Under the pieces are notes generated by a model. That model saw only the letters and a program-made list of their open reading frames with translations, was not told the origin of the DNA and made no database searches. Both the position numbers and the translations under genes were made by a program. A stretch of 64,000 bases of DNA from CAVSWT01 sp963782985 (lineage in GTDB: Bacteria; Bacteroidota; Ignavibacteria; Ignavibacteriales; Ignavibacteriaceae), in assembly GCA_963782985.1 (NCBI GenBank), contig CAWALU010000016.1, positions 1-64,000 of the forward strand. Reading direction: 5' to 3'. Numbering within the stretch: position 1 is the stretch's first letter; every line of letters starts with the position of its first letter. Below are positions 37,471 to 47,249 of the stretch, one piece after another.

Positions 37471-39576
37471 ATGAAAAAAATAATATTTACTCTAATTTTA
37501 TTTTCTTGTATTAGTTATTCACAAGAAAATTTTTGGGAACAAACGAATGGGCCATATAGTGCTCATATTAGCGTTTTAGCAATAGACAGTAATAGCAATA
37601 TTTTTGCAGGAACAAATGGGGGAATATATAGATCTACTACCACAGGTGAGAATTGGGTGGAAATTAATAATGGTCTTGGCACCAGTCATACTGTCCCTTC
37701 AATTGTCATCAATTCTAATGGAGACCTTTTGGCAATAACTAGGGACAAGGGGCTCTATAAATCAACTGATAAGGGAGATAGCTGGACTTTGATTTATCCT
37801 GTTTATCTTTCTTCTTCTTTAGCAATTAATTCAAGAGGCTACGTTTATATTGGATGTCAAGACAGCATTGTTTTTTCAACTAATAACGGAGATGACTGGA
37901 ATTTAATTTTAAACCAACTTCCCCCAAACGATCAATATGATTTTGAGGCTAATAAATCTATTGGCAAATTAATATTTAATAAGGAAAACCATATTTTTGC
38001 TTCTATTGGGAGAATCTTTGTAGATGAGTATATCGATGAAAATAATCAGGTTCATGATGATTATTTTTATGAAAATGGGATATACAAATCAATTAATAAT
38101 GGGAAGACATGGAGTAAAATCTTTAACAGTGACTTTATAAATGATTTTGCCATCAATTCACTGGGGCATATTTTTGCAACTAGTTATGAAGGAGTTTATC
38201 GATCAACTGATAATGGAGAAAATTGGATAAAAATATCAAATGTATATTCTACCAAAGCAGTTATTGTAAATTCTGCTGATGAAGTATTTATTGGGATTGC
38301 ATCAGGAATTGGAGGGGTTTACAAATCTATGGATAATGGAGAAACTTGGGAACAAATTAGCAGTAATAATTACTCTTCACTTTTACAGGTTTCATGTTTA
38401 GCAATTAATCAACAAGGATATATTTTTGCCGGAACATATGGATGGAAATGTTTTTAGAAGTAAAAATTCAACTGTTAATGAAGATATTTTTCCTTATATG
38501 ACATTCTGGGCAGTGAATGATGACGTCAGTGGGAAATTGTATTGGTACACTTTAGCGCAAGGTTCAAACTTTTCTAATATCGAAGGTGACATTCAAGGAT
38601 TGATGGTGCAAAAGATATTGAGGATTTAGCAGTTGATCCTAATGGAAATATTTATCTTGTAAACAATGTTGGCACTTCAACAATTTATATGATTCCGGTT
38701 TCTGAGTTAGATAAAAATCCGGCAACTCCGGTACATGCAGCTTTAATCGGCAGCACTGGATTAGCTGCCGGGGACTTAGGCGGCGGAGTAGAAGCGGGTG
38801 AAGAGATTGCAAGCTTGCATTTTGGTGCAGACGGCTTAATTGGAATTGGAAAAGAAACTCAAAAAGTTTATCAAATAAGCACTACTGACGGAAGTATAAC
38901 AGAACTTGGTACGTTAGGAGTAAGCGGTGATTTCAGAACAGATGGACTAACTCAAGATATAAGCGGAACCTGGTATTTAACAAAAACCGGGTTGGATGAT
39001 ACGGAAAGTGAACTATGGAAATTTGATTCATTTCCCGCCGGTCCGGTAAGCTTTGTTACAACCATTCCAACTTCAAAAAAGATTGAAGCATTAAGTGCAC
39101 ATCCAAGCGGGAAATTTTATGCAGCCGATTCAACTGATTTATTTGAAATAGACTTGGGGGCAGCTACCATAAGCAAACTGGCAAGTTATAAAGTAGATAT
39201 AGAAGGGATGGATTTCTTTTTTGAAGAAGAGCAGTCAAAGCCAGCGGTACCCACATTACAGTTTACTGAAATTGGCAAAGTAACAGATGCAAGAGAAAAC
39301 CCGGTTACACCCACAGAATTTACACTTTCACAAAACTATCCAAATCCGTTTAACCCAAGTACGGTTATCAATTATCAATTACCGGTCACCGGTTACGTAA
39401 CAGTTAAGATTTATGATGTTTTGGGTAATGAAATTATGAAACTTGTAAATGAAGAAAAAGCAGCGGGTACTTACACAGCAAATTTTGATGCGGGCTTGTT
39501 ATCAAGTGGAGTATATTTTTACACGATTACTGCAGGAGCTTTCCATCAAACAAAAAAGATGGTTTTGCTTAGATAG
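37471..39576 (+). pseudogene. T9SS-secreted BNR-repeat protein, two compensating frameshifts
   Basis: The gene reads as one protein of about 701 residues if two single-base indels are repaired. The first piece (37471-38457) has a signal peptide and Asp-box repeats (STTTGENWVE, STDKGDSWTL, SINNGKTWSK, STDNGENWIK, SMDNGETWEQ). The middle continues in the +1 frame (YGWNVFRSKNST; extra A near 38446-38448) until about 38599, where one A seems missing; the frame then returns (GAKDIEDLAVDPNGNIYLV). The end (to 39576) has QNYPNPFNPSTVI and a T9SS sorting domain ending TKKMVLLR. It is probably a surface beta-propeller protein. The C-terminal third has a different composition and lacks Asp boxes, so an ancient fusion is possible. 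Confidence 0.75.
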
Positions 39577-39591
39577 ATATGGAATAAAAAT

Positions 39592-39620
39592 GTAAGGCTC
39601 ACTTCAAAGGTGAGCCTCAC
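39592..39620 (+). terminator. Terminator after the T9SS gene
   Basis: AGGCTCAC (39595-39602) and GTGAGCCT (39610-39617) form a perfect eight-base stem with a seven-base loop. The stem also faces the minus-strand gene that ends at 39625, so it may serve both directions. Confidence 0.7.
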
Positions 39621-39624
39621 TTTC

Positions 39625-39999
39625 TTAAATTAGAAAATTAATAATTTTAGCAAGGGATGAATCTATTTTAAACATATTTTGAGGAGCATATTTAGGGAGA
39701 ACAAATTTTTTAATTAAAATTTCTATCCATTCTCGAGAGGCGGAAACTTTTTTAAATCTTAAATAAGCAGAGCTATTATTATAAACAATTTCATAACTTT
39801 CTACTATTACTTTAATATCTTCTTTCTCACCCTTTAACCAAATATCAAGTATAATATTTCTTTTTTTAGAATCGATTTGAAAATTTACTAAGTGTCCGTA
39901 TTCTTCAATTTTGCTGTCGATGAACTTTTTAGCTAAAGAAGAAATACCGGAATCCTTCAAATCTCTAACATTGTTGATAATATTTTTAATTATGGACAT
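39625..39999 (-). CDS. Hypothetical protein
   Basis: The 124-residue protein has no signal peptide. It consists of an amphipathic N-terminal helix (IIKNIINNVRDLKDSGISSL), three or four predicted beta strands (LVNFQIDSKKRNIILDIWL, DIKVIVESYEIVY) and a helical tail. It resembles small cytoplasmic alpha-beta proteins and I recognise no family. It lies 38 bases upstream of the carboxyltransferase gene on the same strand. Its role is unknown. Confidence 0.6.
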   Translation of the reverse strand: MSIIKNIINNVRDLKDSGISSLAKKFIDSKIEEYGHLVNFQIDSKKRNIILDIWLKGEKEDIKVIVESYEIVYNNSSAYLRFKKVSASREWIEILIKKFVLPKYAPQNMFKIDSSLAKIINFLI

Positions 40000-40037
40000 T
40001 TATAAACTTACTACTCATTAGAGATGATTTACAATTT

Positions 40038-41693
40038 TTATGTTTGAATTACACCGGTGTTAAATCGTGGTATTTCGGGATTATTATTTGCAGCTTCAAT
40101 TGCCATCGAAATATATTCCCGCGTTAAAGCCGGATCAATAATTTCATCAATCCATAATCTTGCAGCGGCATAGTAGGGCGTGCTTTTTTCATCATACGAG
40201 TTTATTATTTCTTCTAAAAGTTTTTCTTTTTTTTCATCGCTAAATTTTTCATCTTTTTTTTCTGCCTGCTTTAATTTGATGCCTAATAAAACACTGCTTG
40301 CCTGACTTCCACCCATCACAGAAATTTTTGCATTCGGATAAGCAAATATAAATCTTGGATCATAAGCCTTGCCGCACATCGCATAATTGCCCGCGCCAAA
40401 GCTGTTGCCAATAATTATTGTAATTTTTGGCACTACAGAGTTTGCGACTGCGTTAACCATTTTTGCGCCGTCTTTAATTATACCGCTATGCTCGGCGCGG
40501 CTGCCGACCATAAAACCTGTAACATCTTGAAGAAATACCAATGGGATTTTTTTCTGATTACAATTCATTATAAATCTTGCAGCTTTGTCGGCGCTGTCGG
40601 AATAAATTACTCCGCCCACTTGCATTTCGCCGGATTCGGACTTAACGATGTTTCTTTGATTTGCAACTATTCCAACAGCCCACCCATCGATTCGAGCGTA
40701 AGCTGTAACTATTGTTTTGCCGTAGCCGGCTTTGTATTCATCAAAATCTGATTCATCAACAATTCGTGAAATCAATTCATAACTGTCGTAGGGTTTAAGG
40801 GGATCTTCAGGAAGAATTCCATAAATTTCTTTTGGGGAAAAGGCAGGCGGCTTACTTTCTATTTTATTAAAATCCGCTTTTAAATTATTGCCGAATTTGT
40901 TTGTAAGACTTCTAATTTTTTCTAAACATTCTTCATCATTTTTCATTACATAATCAGTTACGCCGGAAATATTTGACTGCACTTTTGCGCCGCCCAAAGA
41001 TTCATTATCAATCACTTCGCCAATAGCAGCCTTAACAAGATGAGAACCGGCAAGAAAAACTGAACCTTCGCCTTCAACAATTAATGCTTCGTCGCTCATA
41101 ATAGGAAGATATGCGCCGCCCGCAACGCAAGGTCCCATTATTGCGGCAATCTGTGGAATTCCCATTGAGGATATAATTGCGTTGTTTCTAAAAATCCTTC
41201 CGAAGTGTTCTTTGTCGGGAAAAATTTCATCCTGCAGCGGAAGAAAAACTCCGGCGCTGTCAACCAAATAAATTATAGGCAGATGATTTTCAATGGCAAT
41301 TTCTTGAGCGCGAAGATTTTTTTTTGCAGTGATAGGAAACCAGGCACCGGCTTTAACCGTCGCATCGTTGGCAACTATGACAAAATTTTTTCCGTTTATT
41401 TTCCCAATTCCATAAACCGTTCCTGACGAGGGCGCGCCGCCGTATTCTTCATACATTCCATAAGCTGCAAATGTGTTTAGTTCAAAAAATTGTTTAGGGT
41501 CGTCGACCAATTTATTAATTCTTTCACGCGCTGTCAGCTTACCTTTTGCCTTATGCTTTTCAATTGCCTTTTTTCCTCCGCCTAATTTTACTTTATCCTT
41601 TTCGGCTTCAAGTTTGCGAATTAAGTTTTTATAATAATCATCTCTTTTTAAAAATGATTTTTCATCTTTTATTTCGGAACCAATTTTAGTCAT
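40038..41693 (-). CDS. Acyl-CoA carboxylase, carboxyltransferase (beta) subunit, MCC-like
   Basis: The 551-residue biotin-dependent carboxyltransferase has both crotonase-like halves. The N-half has KAGAWFPITAKKNLRAQEIA, FPDKEHFGRIFRNNAI and MGPCVAGGAYLPIMSDEA; the C-half has PLVFLQDVTGFMVGS, NSFGAGNYAMCGKAYDP and PNAKISVMGGSQASSVL. These details are closest to 3-methylcrotonyl-CoA carboxylase beta, with propionyl-CoA carboxylase as the alternative. The biotin carboxylase alpha subunit is not in the window. The adjacent acyl-CoA dehydrogenase fits leucine degradation (isovaleryl-CoA to methylglutaconyl-CoA), while meaB nearby fits propionyl-CoA metabolism. Confidence 0.88.
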   Translation of the reverse strand: MTKIGSEIKDEKSFLKRDDYYKNLIRKLEAEKDKVKLGGGKKAIEKHKAKGKLTARERINKLVDDPKQFFELNTFAAYGMYEEYGGAPSSGTVYGIGKINGKNFVIVANDATVKAGAWFPITAKKNLRAQEIAIENHLPIIYLVDSAGVFLPLQDEIFPDKEHFGRIFRNNAIISSMGIPQIAAIMGPCVAGGAYLPIMSDEALIVEGEGSVFLAGSHLVKAAIGEVIDNESLGGAKVQSNISGVTDYVMKNDEECLEKIRSLTNKFGNNLKADFNKIESKPPAFSPKEIYGILPEDPLKPYDSYELISRIVDESDFDEYKAGYGKTIVTAYARIDGWAVGIVANQRNIVKSESGEMQVGGVIYSDSADKAARFIMNCNQKKIPLVFLQDVTGFMVGSRAEHSGIIKDGAKMVNAVANSVVPKITIIIGNSFGAGNYAMCGKAYDPRFIFAYPNAKISVMGGSQASSVLLGIKLKQAEKKDEKFSDEKKEKLLEEIINSYDEKSTPYYAAARLWIDEIIDPALTREYISMAIEAANNNPEIPRFNTGVIQT

Positions 41694-41774
41694 AAAAGTC
41701 CCTCATTACCCCGAAGGGCAAGATAGAAATTTGATATGTTTTATAAATTTTCAATTGTAAATAATTTAATATTT

Positions 41775-41814
41775 AAAAAAAGCCCTTCCCTTAGGGAGGG
41801 GTTGGGATGGGGCT
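41775..41814 (-). terminator. Terminator after the acyl-CoA dehydrogenase
   Basis: On the minus strand a GC-rich hairpin (CCCTCCC/GGGAAGGG) is followed by a seven-base T-run, starting at the stop of the dehydrogenase. The GGGAGGGGTTGGG composition resembles dispersed repeats in related genomes, so the element may also be a repeat. Confidence 0.6.
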
Positions 41815-42973
41815 ACTTCAGCAAATCTCTTGCAATAACTATTCTTTGAATTTCGGATGTGCCTTCGCCGATTGTGCAAAGTTTTACATCGCGATAAAAT
41901 TTTTCAACGGGATAATCTTTTATAAATCCATAGCCGCCGTGAATTTGAACTGCTTCGCTAGCCGCTTTCTCCGCAATTTCACTTGCAAAAAGTTTTGCCA
42001 TCGCCGCTTCTTTTACAATTGATAATCCTTTGTCTTTCATTAACGCGGCGCGCTGGGTTAATAATCTTGCGGCTTCAATGTTTGTACCCATTTCAGCCAG
42101 CTTAAACTGAATTGCCTGAAATTCATTTAACGATTTGCCAAATTGTTTTCGCTCATTTCCATATTTTAAAGAAGCATCCAAGCAGCCCTGCGCCAGTCCA
42201 ACGCTAAGCGCTGCAATTGAAATTCTTCCGCCTTCTAAAATTTTCATTGATTGAATAAAACCTTCGCCCTCTTCTCCAATCAAATTTTCTTTCGGAACTT
42301 TACAATTTTCAAAAGTAAGCTGGGTGGTATCGCTTGCTCTCATTCCAAGTTTATTTTCTTTTTTGCCGACTATAAAACCCTCCATTTCTTTTTCAAGAAT
42401 GAAGGCGGAAATTCCTTTTTTACCTTTTGATTTATCGGTAGCAGCCATTACAACTATAGTTTCTCCGACAGTTCCGTGAGTTGTAAAAGTTTTACTTCCG
42501 TTTAAAATAAAATTATCTCCGTCTTTTTTGGCGGTAGTTCTTAAACCCGCGGCATCGCTGCCGGATACGGATTCTGTTAATCCCCAGGCGGCAATCTTTT
42601 TTCCTGAAGTAAGATCAGGAAGATATTTTTTCTTTTGATCTTCATTCCCGAATTGATTTATATGATTTGTTCCAAGCCCGTTGTGAGCCGCTACTGAAAG
42701 TGCTATTGAAGGATCAACCCGCGCAAGTTCTTCGATGATAATTGAAAATTCTACATATCCTAAATTTGCGCCGCCGTATTCTTCGGGAACTAATATTCCC
42801 AGGAATCCTAATTCGCCAAGATGCTTTAAAATATCAAGCGGGAATTTTTGAGACTCATCAAATTCCATAATTCGGGGGCGAATATTTTTTTCAGCGAAGT
42901 CTCTAATTGTATCGTGAATTATAATTTGATTTTCAGTTAAACTTGTTAGGAATGGACTTTCAACTAATTCCAT
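41813..42973 (-). CDS. Acyl-CoA dehydrogenase
   Basis: The 386-residue flavoprotein has family signatures GLTESVSGSDAAGLRTTA (FAD and acyl binding), YGNERKQFGKSLNEFQAIQ, IHGGYGFIKDYPVEKFYRD and IGEGTSEIQRIVIARDLL. The Glu of GEGTSEIQ is the catalytic base in the short-chain/branched-chain type. It introduces a double bond into acyl-CoA and passes electrons to ETF. Context (MCC-like carboxyltransferase, meaB) suggests a branched-chain substrate such as isovaleryl-CoA, but short-chain acyl-CoA is equally possible. Confidence 0.93.
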   Translation of the reverse strand: MELVESPFLTSLTENQIIIHDTIRDFAEKNIRPRIMEFDESQKFPLDILKHLGELGFLGILVPEEYGGANLGYVEFSIIIEELARVDPSIALSVAAHNGLGTNHINQFGNEDQKKKYLPDLTSGKKIAAWGLTESVSGSDAAGLRTTAKKDGDNFILNGSKTFTTHGTVGETIVVMAATDKSKGKKGISAFILEKEMEGFIVGKKENKLGMRASDTTQLTFENCKVPKENLIGEEGEGFIQSMKILEGGRISIAALSVGLAQGCLDASLKYGNERKQFGKSLNEFQAIQFKLAEMGTNIEAARLLTQRAALMKDKGLSIVKEAAMAKLFASEIAEKAASEAVQIHGGYGFIKDYPVEKFYRDVKLCTIGEGTSEIQRIVIARDLLK

Positions 42974-43095
42974 ATTTTTTCCTTTCTTGTGGATAAAAAT
43001 AAATTCAACCTTTTAAGTGAATCAAAATTTTAAAGTAAAAATATTCTTTTGAAATAATTCCTTTAAAAACTTTTCGGCAAAGGAAAGCTGAACGA

Positions 43096-44049
43096 TTATA
43101 ATTGTTTTTTAAAATTGCAAATAATTTCTTCGGCAATATGATAAGGAGATAAATTGCCAAGCACAACTTTTGAGATTGACGTATTGAGCGAGTTCTCGCC
43201 CTCTTCATCCCATAATTTTTCTTTTAATTTATATTCAACAATATCTTTAATTCTATTTTTAGTTTGCATTTCTCTTTTCAATAAAAACTTACCGCTGTGG
43301 TGAAGATAATTTTTATGCCGGATTATTTCATCTGCAATTTCCGTTATACCTTTATTTTCTGAGGCGACAGTTTTTATAATATTTGGCATCCATGATTTTT
43401 CATCATGATCGCGCATCATCAAAATTGTTCTTAACGCCGTTACTGCTTGCTCAGAACCCGGTCGATCACTTTTATTCAAAACAAAAAAATCCGCAATTTC
43501 CATTAAGCCAGCCTTCATTGCTTGCACAACATCTCCCGACTCAGGAACAAGAATAACAATTGTAGTGTCGGCGGCTTGTGCAATATCTAATTCGGATTGT
43601 CCAACTCCAACAGTTTCTAATAATATATAATCATAACCTGCGGCGTCTAAAACATCAGCTGCGTCAATAGTGCGCTTGCTAAGTCCGCCCAGACTACCGC
43701 GCGTCGCCATGCTTCTAATAAATACTCCTGGGTCATTTCCAATTTCATTCATTCGCACTCTATCGCCCAACAGCGCGCCGCCTGTATATGGACTTGTCGG
43801 ATCCACCGCTACAATGCCAACAGTTTTATTTTGACTTCTAAAAATTTTTGTAAGCTGATTTGTAATTGTGCTTTTGCCGGCGCCGGGAGGTCCGGTAATT
43901 CCAATCCGATAACCTTTCCCGACGCTTGAGTAAATCTCTTTTAAAAGCTGCGCTGATTTTTCAGTATCAGATTCTACTATTGAAATAGAACGCGCAACAG
44001 TTCGTTTATCTTTTAATTGAAGTTTTTCTACAAGCGTTTCGTTAATCAT
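43096..44049 (-). CDS. meaB: Methylmalonyl-CoA mutase-associated GTPase MeaB
   Basis: The 317-residue G3E-family GTPase has Walker A GITGPPGAGKSTITNQL, VGIVAVDPTSPYTGGALLGDR, the metal-binding VFIRSMATRGSLGGLS, LLETVGVGQSELDIA and the NKxD element FVLNKSDRPG. MeaB protects and reloads adenosylcobalamin on methylmalonyl-CoA mutase. No mutase gene is in the window. It begins 20 bases after the epimerase gene and belongs to a long minus-strand run. Confidence 0.94.
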   Translation of the reverse strand: MINETLVEKLQLKDKRTVARSISIVESDTEKSAQLLKEIYSSVGKGYRIGITGPPGAGKSTITNQLTKIFRSQNKTVGIVAVDPTSPYTGGALLGDRVRMNEIGNDPGVFIRSMATRGSLGGLSKRTIDAADVLDAAGYDYILLETVGVGQSELDIAQAADTTIVILVPESGDVVQAMKAGLMEIADFFVLNKSDRPGSEQAVTALRTILMMRDHDEKSWMPNIIKTVASENKGITEIADEIIRHKNYLHHSGKFLLKREMQTKNRIKDIVEYKLKEKLWDEEGENSLNTSISKVVLGNLSPYHIAEEIICNFKKQL

Positions 44050-44069
44050 TAAAACAACATTACTAAAAT

Positions 44070-44999
44070 TTATTTTTGATTTATTCTTTCTTTAAAAAAC
44101 TCGACCGTCTTTTTTAAGCCCTCTTCAATTGGGGTTGAGGGACGCCAATTAAATTGTTTAAATAATTTATCGGATGTAATCACGCTTCGCATTTGTTCGC
44201 CGGGCGCAGCGGGTCCGTGTTTTTCTGCCTGACCTTTTCCAACAATTTTATTAATCATTTTGAAGAGTTCATTTACATCGGTTTCTATTCCGGTTCCAAT
44301 ATTATAAATATCATTTTTATCATCGTTTAAAGCTAAAACATTTGCTTTAACAACATCGCCGACAAAAACATAATCTCTAGTTTGCTCGCCATTGCCGTTT
44401 ATAATTGTCTGTTCATCCTTTAATAATCGCGTGCTAAAAATTGCCACCACGCCGGCTTCGCCAAAAGGATTTTGACGCGGACCGTAAATGTTTGCATAGC
44501 GTAAAATTGTATAATTTAATTTGTATTGAGCAGCGTAGAAGAATAAATATTTTTCAACTGCAAGTTTTGAAATTCCGTAAGGCGAAAGGGGAGAAGTGGG
44601 ATGTTTTTCATCGGCGGGGAAATAATCCTGTTCGCCATAAACGGCGCCGCCGGTGGAAGCAAACATAAATTTTTTAACGCCGGTCTTTACGCAATTTTGA
44701 AGAAGATTTAATGTTCCCAAAATATTTGTGTTTGCGTCAAACGCCGGATCAGCAACGGAACGGCGTACATCCATTTGTGCAGCGTGATGATTAACCACGT
44801 CAAATTTTTCATTTTCAAACAGTTCCGATAAACTTTTATCGCCAATATCTTTTTTGATAAATACTGCTTTGGGATTTATGTTGTGCTCAAATCCGGTTGC
44901 TAAATTATCAAGCACAAAAACTTTATGACCTTCATTAATGAATGCATCGGCGACTTGCGAAGCAATAAATCCGGCGGCGCCGGTTACTAAAATTTTCAA
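44070..44999 (-). CDS. NAD-dependent epimerase/dehydratase (UDP-glucose 4-epimerase-like)
   Basis: The 309-residue extended SDR has a Rossmann start KILVTGAAGFIASQVADAF, the NHHAAQMDVRRSVADP segment, SPYGISKLAVEKYLF as the YxxxK catalytic pair, and RYANIYGPRQNPFGEAG. It is most like UDP-glucose or UDP-N-acetylglucosamine 4-epimerases, using NAD+ to invert C4. Its start overlaps the nadD stop by four bases (translational coupling). The nucleotide-sugar substrate is not identified. Confidence 0.88.
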   Translation of the reverse strand: MKILVTGAAGFIASQVADAFINEGHKVFVLDNLATGFEHNINPKAVFIKKDIGDKSLSELFENEKFDVVNHHAAQMDVRRSVADPAFDANTNILGTLNLLQNCVKTGVKKFMFASTGGAVYGEQDYFPADEKHPTSPLSPYGISKLAVEKYLFFYAAQYKLNYTILRYANIYGPRQNPFGEAGVVAIFSTRLLKDEQTIINGNGEQTRDYVFVGDVVKANVLALNDDKNDIYNIGTGIETDVNELFKMINKIVGKGQAEKHGPAAPGEQMRSVITSDKLFKQFNWRPSTPIEEGLKKTVEFFKERINQK

Positions 45000-45580
45000 C
45001 TTTTCTCCTTATATAAATTAAAATTATAAATATATTCTTTTACTTTTTCAGGGACAAGAAAATTTATCGGCAAACTGTTTTTAACGCGATCTCTTATTTG
45101 AGTTCCGCTTATTTCGATGAATGGAGTTTCAACCATAACAGCTTTACTGTAATATTTATTGTATGATTCATTTTTAACTTTTGTTTTCCTATTCAATACA
45201 ACAACGGTGGAATTATCTAATATTATTTTTGGACTTTTCCATTTATCAAATGATAAAAAATTATCGTATCCGATTATCAATTCGATATGATCATATTTTT
45301 TTTTGAGTTCCATTAGCGTATTGATTGTGTATGAGATTTCTTTTTTTTTCAATTCAAAATTTGAGCATTTAAAGTATGGAATATTTTCAATTGCCAGTTT
45401 AAGCATATTTAATCGATGCTTGCCCGAGGAGCTTAGATATTGTTGTTTGAATGGTGAAATATTTGCGGGGATAAAAATTACCTTATCTAAATTTCTAATT
45501 TCTTTTACCGCCTGCGCTGTAATTAAATGACCATTATGAATCGGATCGAATGTGCCGCCGTAAATTCCAATGACGCTCAT
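44996..45580 (-). CDS. nadD: Nicotinate-nucleotide adenylyltransferase
   Basis: The 194-residue NadD has GIYGGTFDPIHNGHLITAQ, the H-x-G-H active-site signature. Near residue 150 come FIEISGTQIRDRVKN, matching the ISSTxIR element, and a short basic C-terminus. It adenylylates nicotinate mononucleotide to deamido-NAD in NAD synthesis. Its start overlaps the stop of the preceding gene by four bases and its stop overlaps the epimerase start, so it is embedded in an operon. Confidence 0.94.
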   Translation of the reverse strand: MSVIGIYGGTFDPIHNGHLITAQAVKEIRNLDKVIFIPANISPFKQQYLSSSGKHRLNMLKLAIENIPYFKCSNFELKKKEISYTINTLMELKKKYDHIELIIGYDNFLSFDKWKSPKIILDNSTVVVLNRKTKVKNESYNKYYSKAVMVETPFIEISGTQIRDRVKNSLPINFLVPEKVKEYIYNFNLYKEKS

Positions 45581-46278
45581 TTTAATAAATCCTTATATTC
45601 AATAAAAAGATTTGTGAAATGTTCGTGCATTTGCGGGCTGCAATAATTAAGACTTTCTTTTTTTGAAAGTTCTGAATAAAGACTTTTAAAATCTTGAATT
45701 GTTTTTATCAACAAAAAACTTCCGTTCAAAACATGAATAAAATTTTCGTGCTTGCAGGCTTTGGCTAGAAACGAATCATAATCCAACGTCTCCCAATCAA
45801 TATCATTAAATAGCTCCGCATTATAATTGTTGAAACCAATAAATGAAATATAATTTTCCGGAGTCTTTCCAATTACAACCGCTTCGTCTTCGATTGCAAG
45901 CTGATCTAAGGCTTTTCCAATTAGCTCTTTTGTAATTCCCATCGATCTTGAAAAGATAATCAAATTACTTCCGCATTCCTTAAAATGTTTCTCCGATAAT
46001 TTTTGAAAATAATTATTAATATCCGAAGCATTTATTATAAAAATAATTTTATTTTCATCTTTAAAAATATCCGGCAAAGATTCCTTATCTTTTTCATCAA
46101 AGCAATAAACAATTTTAGAAATGGAATTTATCTTATTTAAATTTTCGGCATTGTTTAACAGCAGAGAAACGTAAAGCGATGAAGAATTTTCTGCATTAAA
46201 AGATTCGAATAAAGGCGTTTCATCTTTATTGAAAATAGGGAAGAGGGCGGTTAAATAAATGCAGGCGTTGTATTTCAT
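45577..46278 (-). CDS. DUF2064-like glycosyltransferase-fold protein, metal motif degenerate
   Basis: The 233-residue protein's middle section (GSNLIIFSRSMGITKELIGK, DEAVVIGKTPENYISFIGFN, AELFNDIDWETLDYD) has the spacing of DUF2064 proteins, where the first segment usually reads IGSDCPDL and the second GPAEDGGYYLIGL. The SD-x-PDL metal-binding aspartates are replaced by SRSMGI, and EDGGY by TPENY. So it may be a non-catalytic or altered nucleotide-sugar binding protein. It overlaps the nadD start by four bases. The assignment is from pattern comparison only. Confidence 0.45.
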   Translation of the reverse strand: MKYNACIYLTALFPIFNKDETPLFESFNAENSSSLYVSLLLNNAENLNKINSISKIVYCFDEKDKESLPDIFKDENKIIFIINASDINNYFQKLSEKHFKECGSNLIIFSRSMGITKELIGKALDQLAIEDEAVVIGKTPENYISFIGFNNYNAELFNDIDWETLDYDSFLAKACKHENFIHVLNGSFLLIKTIQDFKSLYSELSKKESLNYCSPQMHEHFTNLFIEYKDLLK

Positions 46279-46282
46279 AACT

Positions 46283-47236
46283 TTAAATTACAATTGAATT
46301 TGAAAGCAGCGTTAAAATATTATTTCGAAAATGTTCAACTTCATTTTGATATAATGGCTTATTTTTTTTAGAACAATTTTTAAGCTGCATTTTTCGAAAA
46401 GCCAATGTTGTTGCGGCGCTAATATATAGTTTGCGAATTCCTTCATCAACCCAGCCGGGCTTATTTCTTTTTGATGAATTAAGGATATGCAAATGATGAA
46501 GCGGAATTAATCCTCTTTCTGCTTCTTCAATTAATTCGTTAAAAATTATTTTCTTTTCACTGACTATTGATAAAACAAAAGTCAGTATAAAAATTATTAT
46601 AAAGAAAAACATAAACACAAAGCCAAATATTGCGGTTGATTGAAAGCTAACGGTAAAATTCCAGGACATGTGAATAAAAATTGCAAAACCTAATCCGACA
46701 AAAAGGAATGTTAATTTAAAGTAAATGTTTTTAAATTTTGCATAACCAAGAAAAGCGCCGAATGCAGCCGTTGCCACGCAGTGCATCACCGCTGAAAATA
46801 AAGTCCTTATAACAATTAACCAAATCCATTCATTAACATTTGAACTGTAAGTGATAAAGTATAAAAAATTTTCAGTCATCCCAAAACCTAAACCGATAGC
46901 GCCTCCGTAAACAATTCCGTCTGTTATATTATCAAAACTTTTGTTAGCAATAATTATAAAAAGAAAAATCCCTTTAGTAATTTCCTCCATAATAGGAGCC
47001 ACAATTATCGTCTCTGTATGTTTAAGCTGTTCTGCATTAATTATTAATGATGAAAGTATAATTGAAATGAAATGTTCCAATATAAGCGTTAGAATTACCG
47101 CCCCAACGCCGCCCCAAAAATAATTTTGAATAACTAATTTGAAAGGCTCGCGGTCATATCTATCAAATCTCCAAATGATTAATAAATAAATCATCATTGG
47201 AATAATAGCCGCCAACGCTGAATAAAAATAAACCAT
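46283..47236 (-). CDS. PrsW-like intramembrane protease
   Basis: The 317-residue protein has about eight membrane helices. The PrsW-type glutamic protease signatures are visible: PIMEEITKGIFLFIII (the EExxK pattern, near residue 80), GFGMTENFLYFI (FxxxE type), SAVMHCVATAAFGA and FIHMSWN. PrsW cleaves membrane-anchored anti-sigma factors in Bacillus. Here the gene stands next to an ABC exporter; a target could be the anti-sigma-like protein at 54695, but that is a guess. The C-terminal cytosolic tail of about 80 residues is Lys-rich. Confidence 0.8.
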   Translation of the reverse strand: MVYFYSALAAIIPMMIYLLIIWRFDRYDREPFKLVIQNYFWGGVGAVILTLILEHFISIILSSLIINAEQLKHTETIIVAPIMEEITKGIFLFIIIANKSFDNITDGIVYGGAIGLGFGMTENFLYFITYSSNVNEWIWLIVIRTLFSAVMHCVATAAFGAFLGYAKFKNIYFKLTFLFVGLGFAIFIHMSWNFTVSFQSTAIFGFVFMFFFIIIFILTFVLSIVSEKKIIFNELIEEAERGLIPLHHLHILNSSKRNKPGWVDEGIRKLYISAATTLAFRKMQLKNCSKKNKPLYQNEVEHFRNNILTLLSNSIVI

Positions 47237-47249
47237 TAATTTTTCGTTT

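Noticed and set aside
37471..38457. Independent 328-residue gene ending at 38457
   Set aside because: The Asp-box protein continues in the next frame immediately before the stop (NVFRSKNST), and the frame is restored further on with a sorting domain, so it is one gene with indels.
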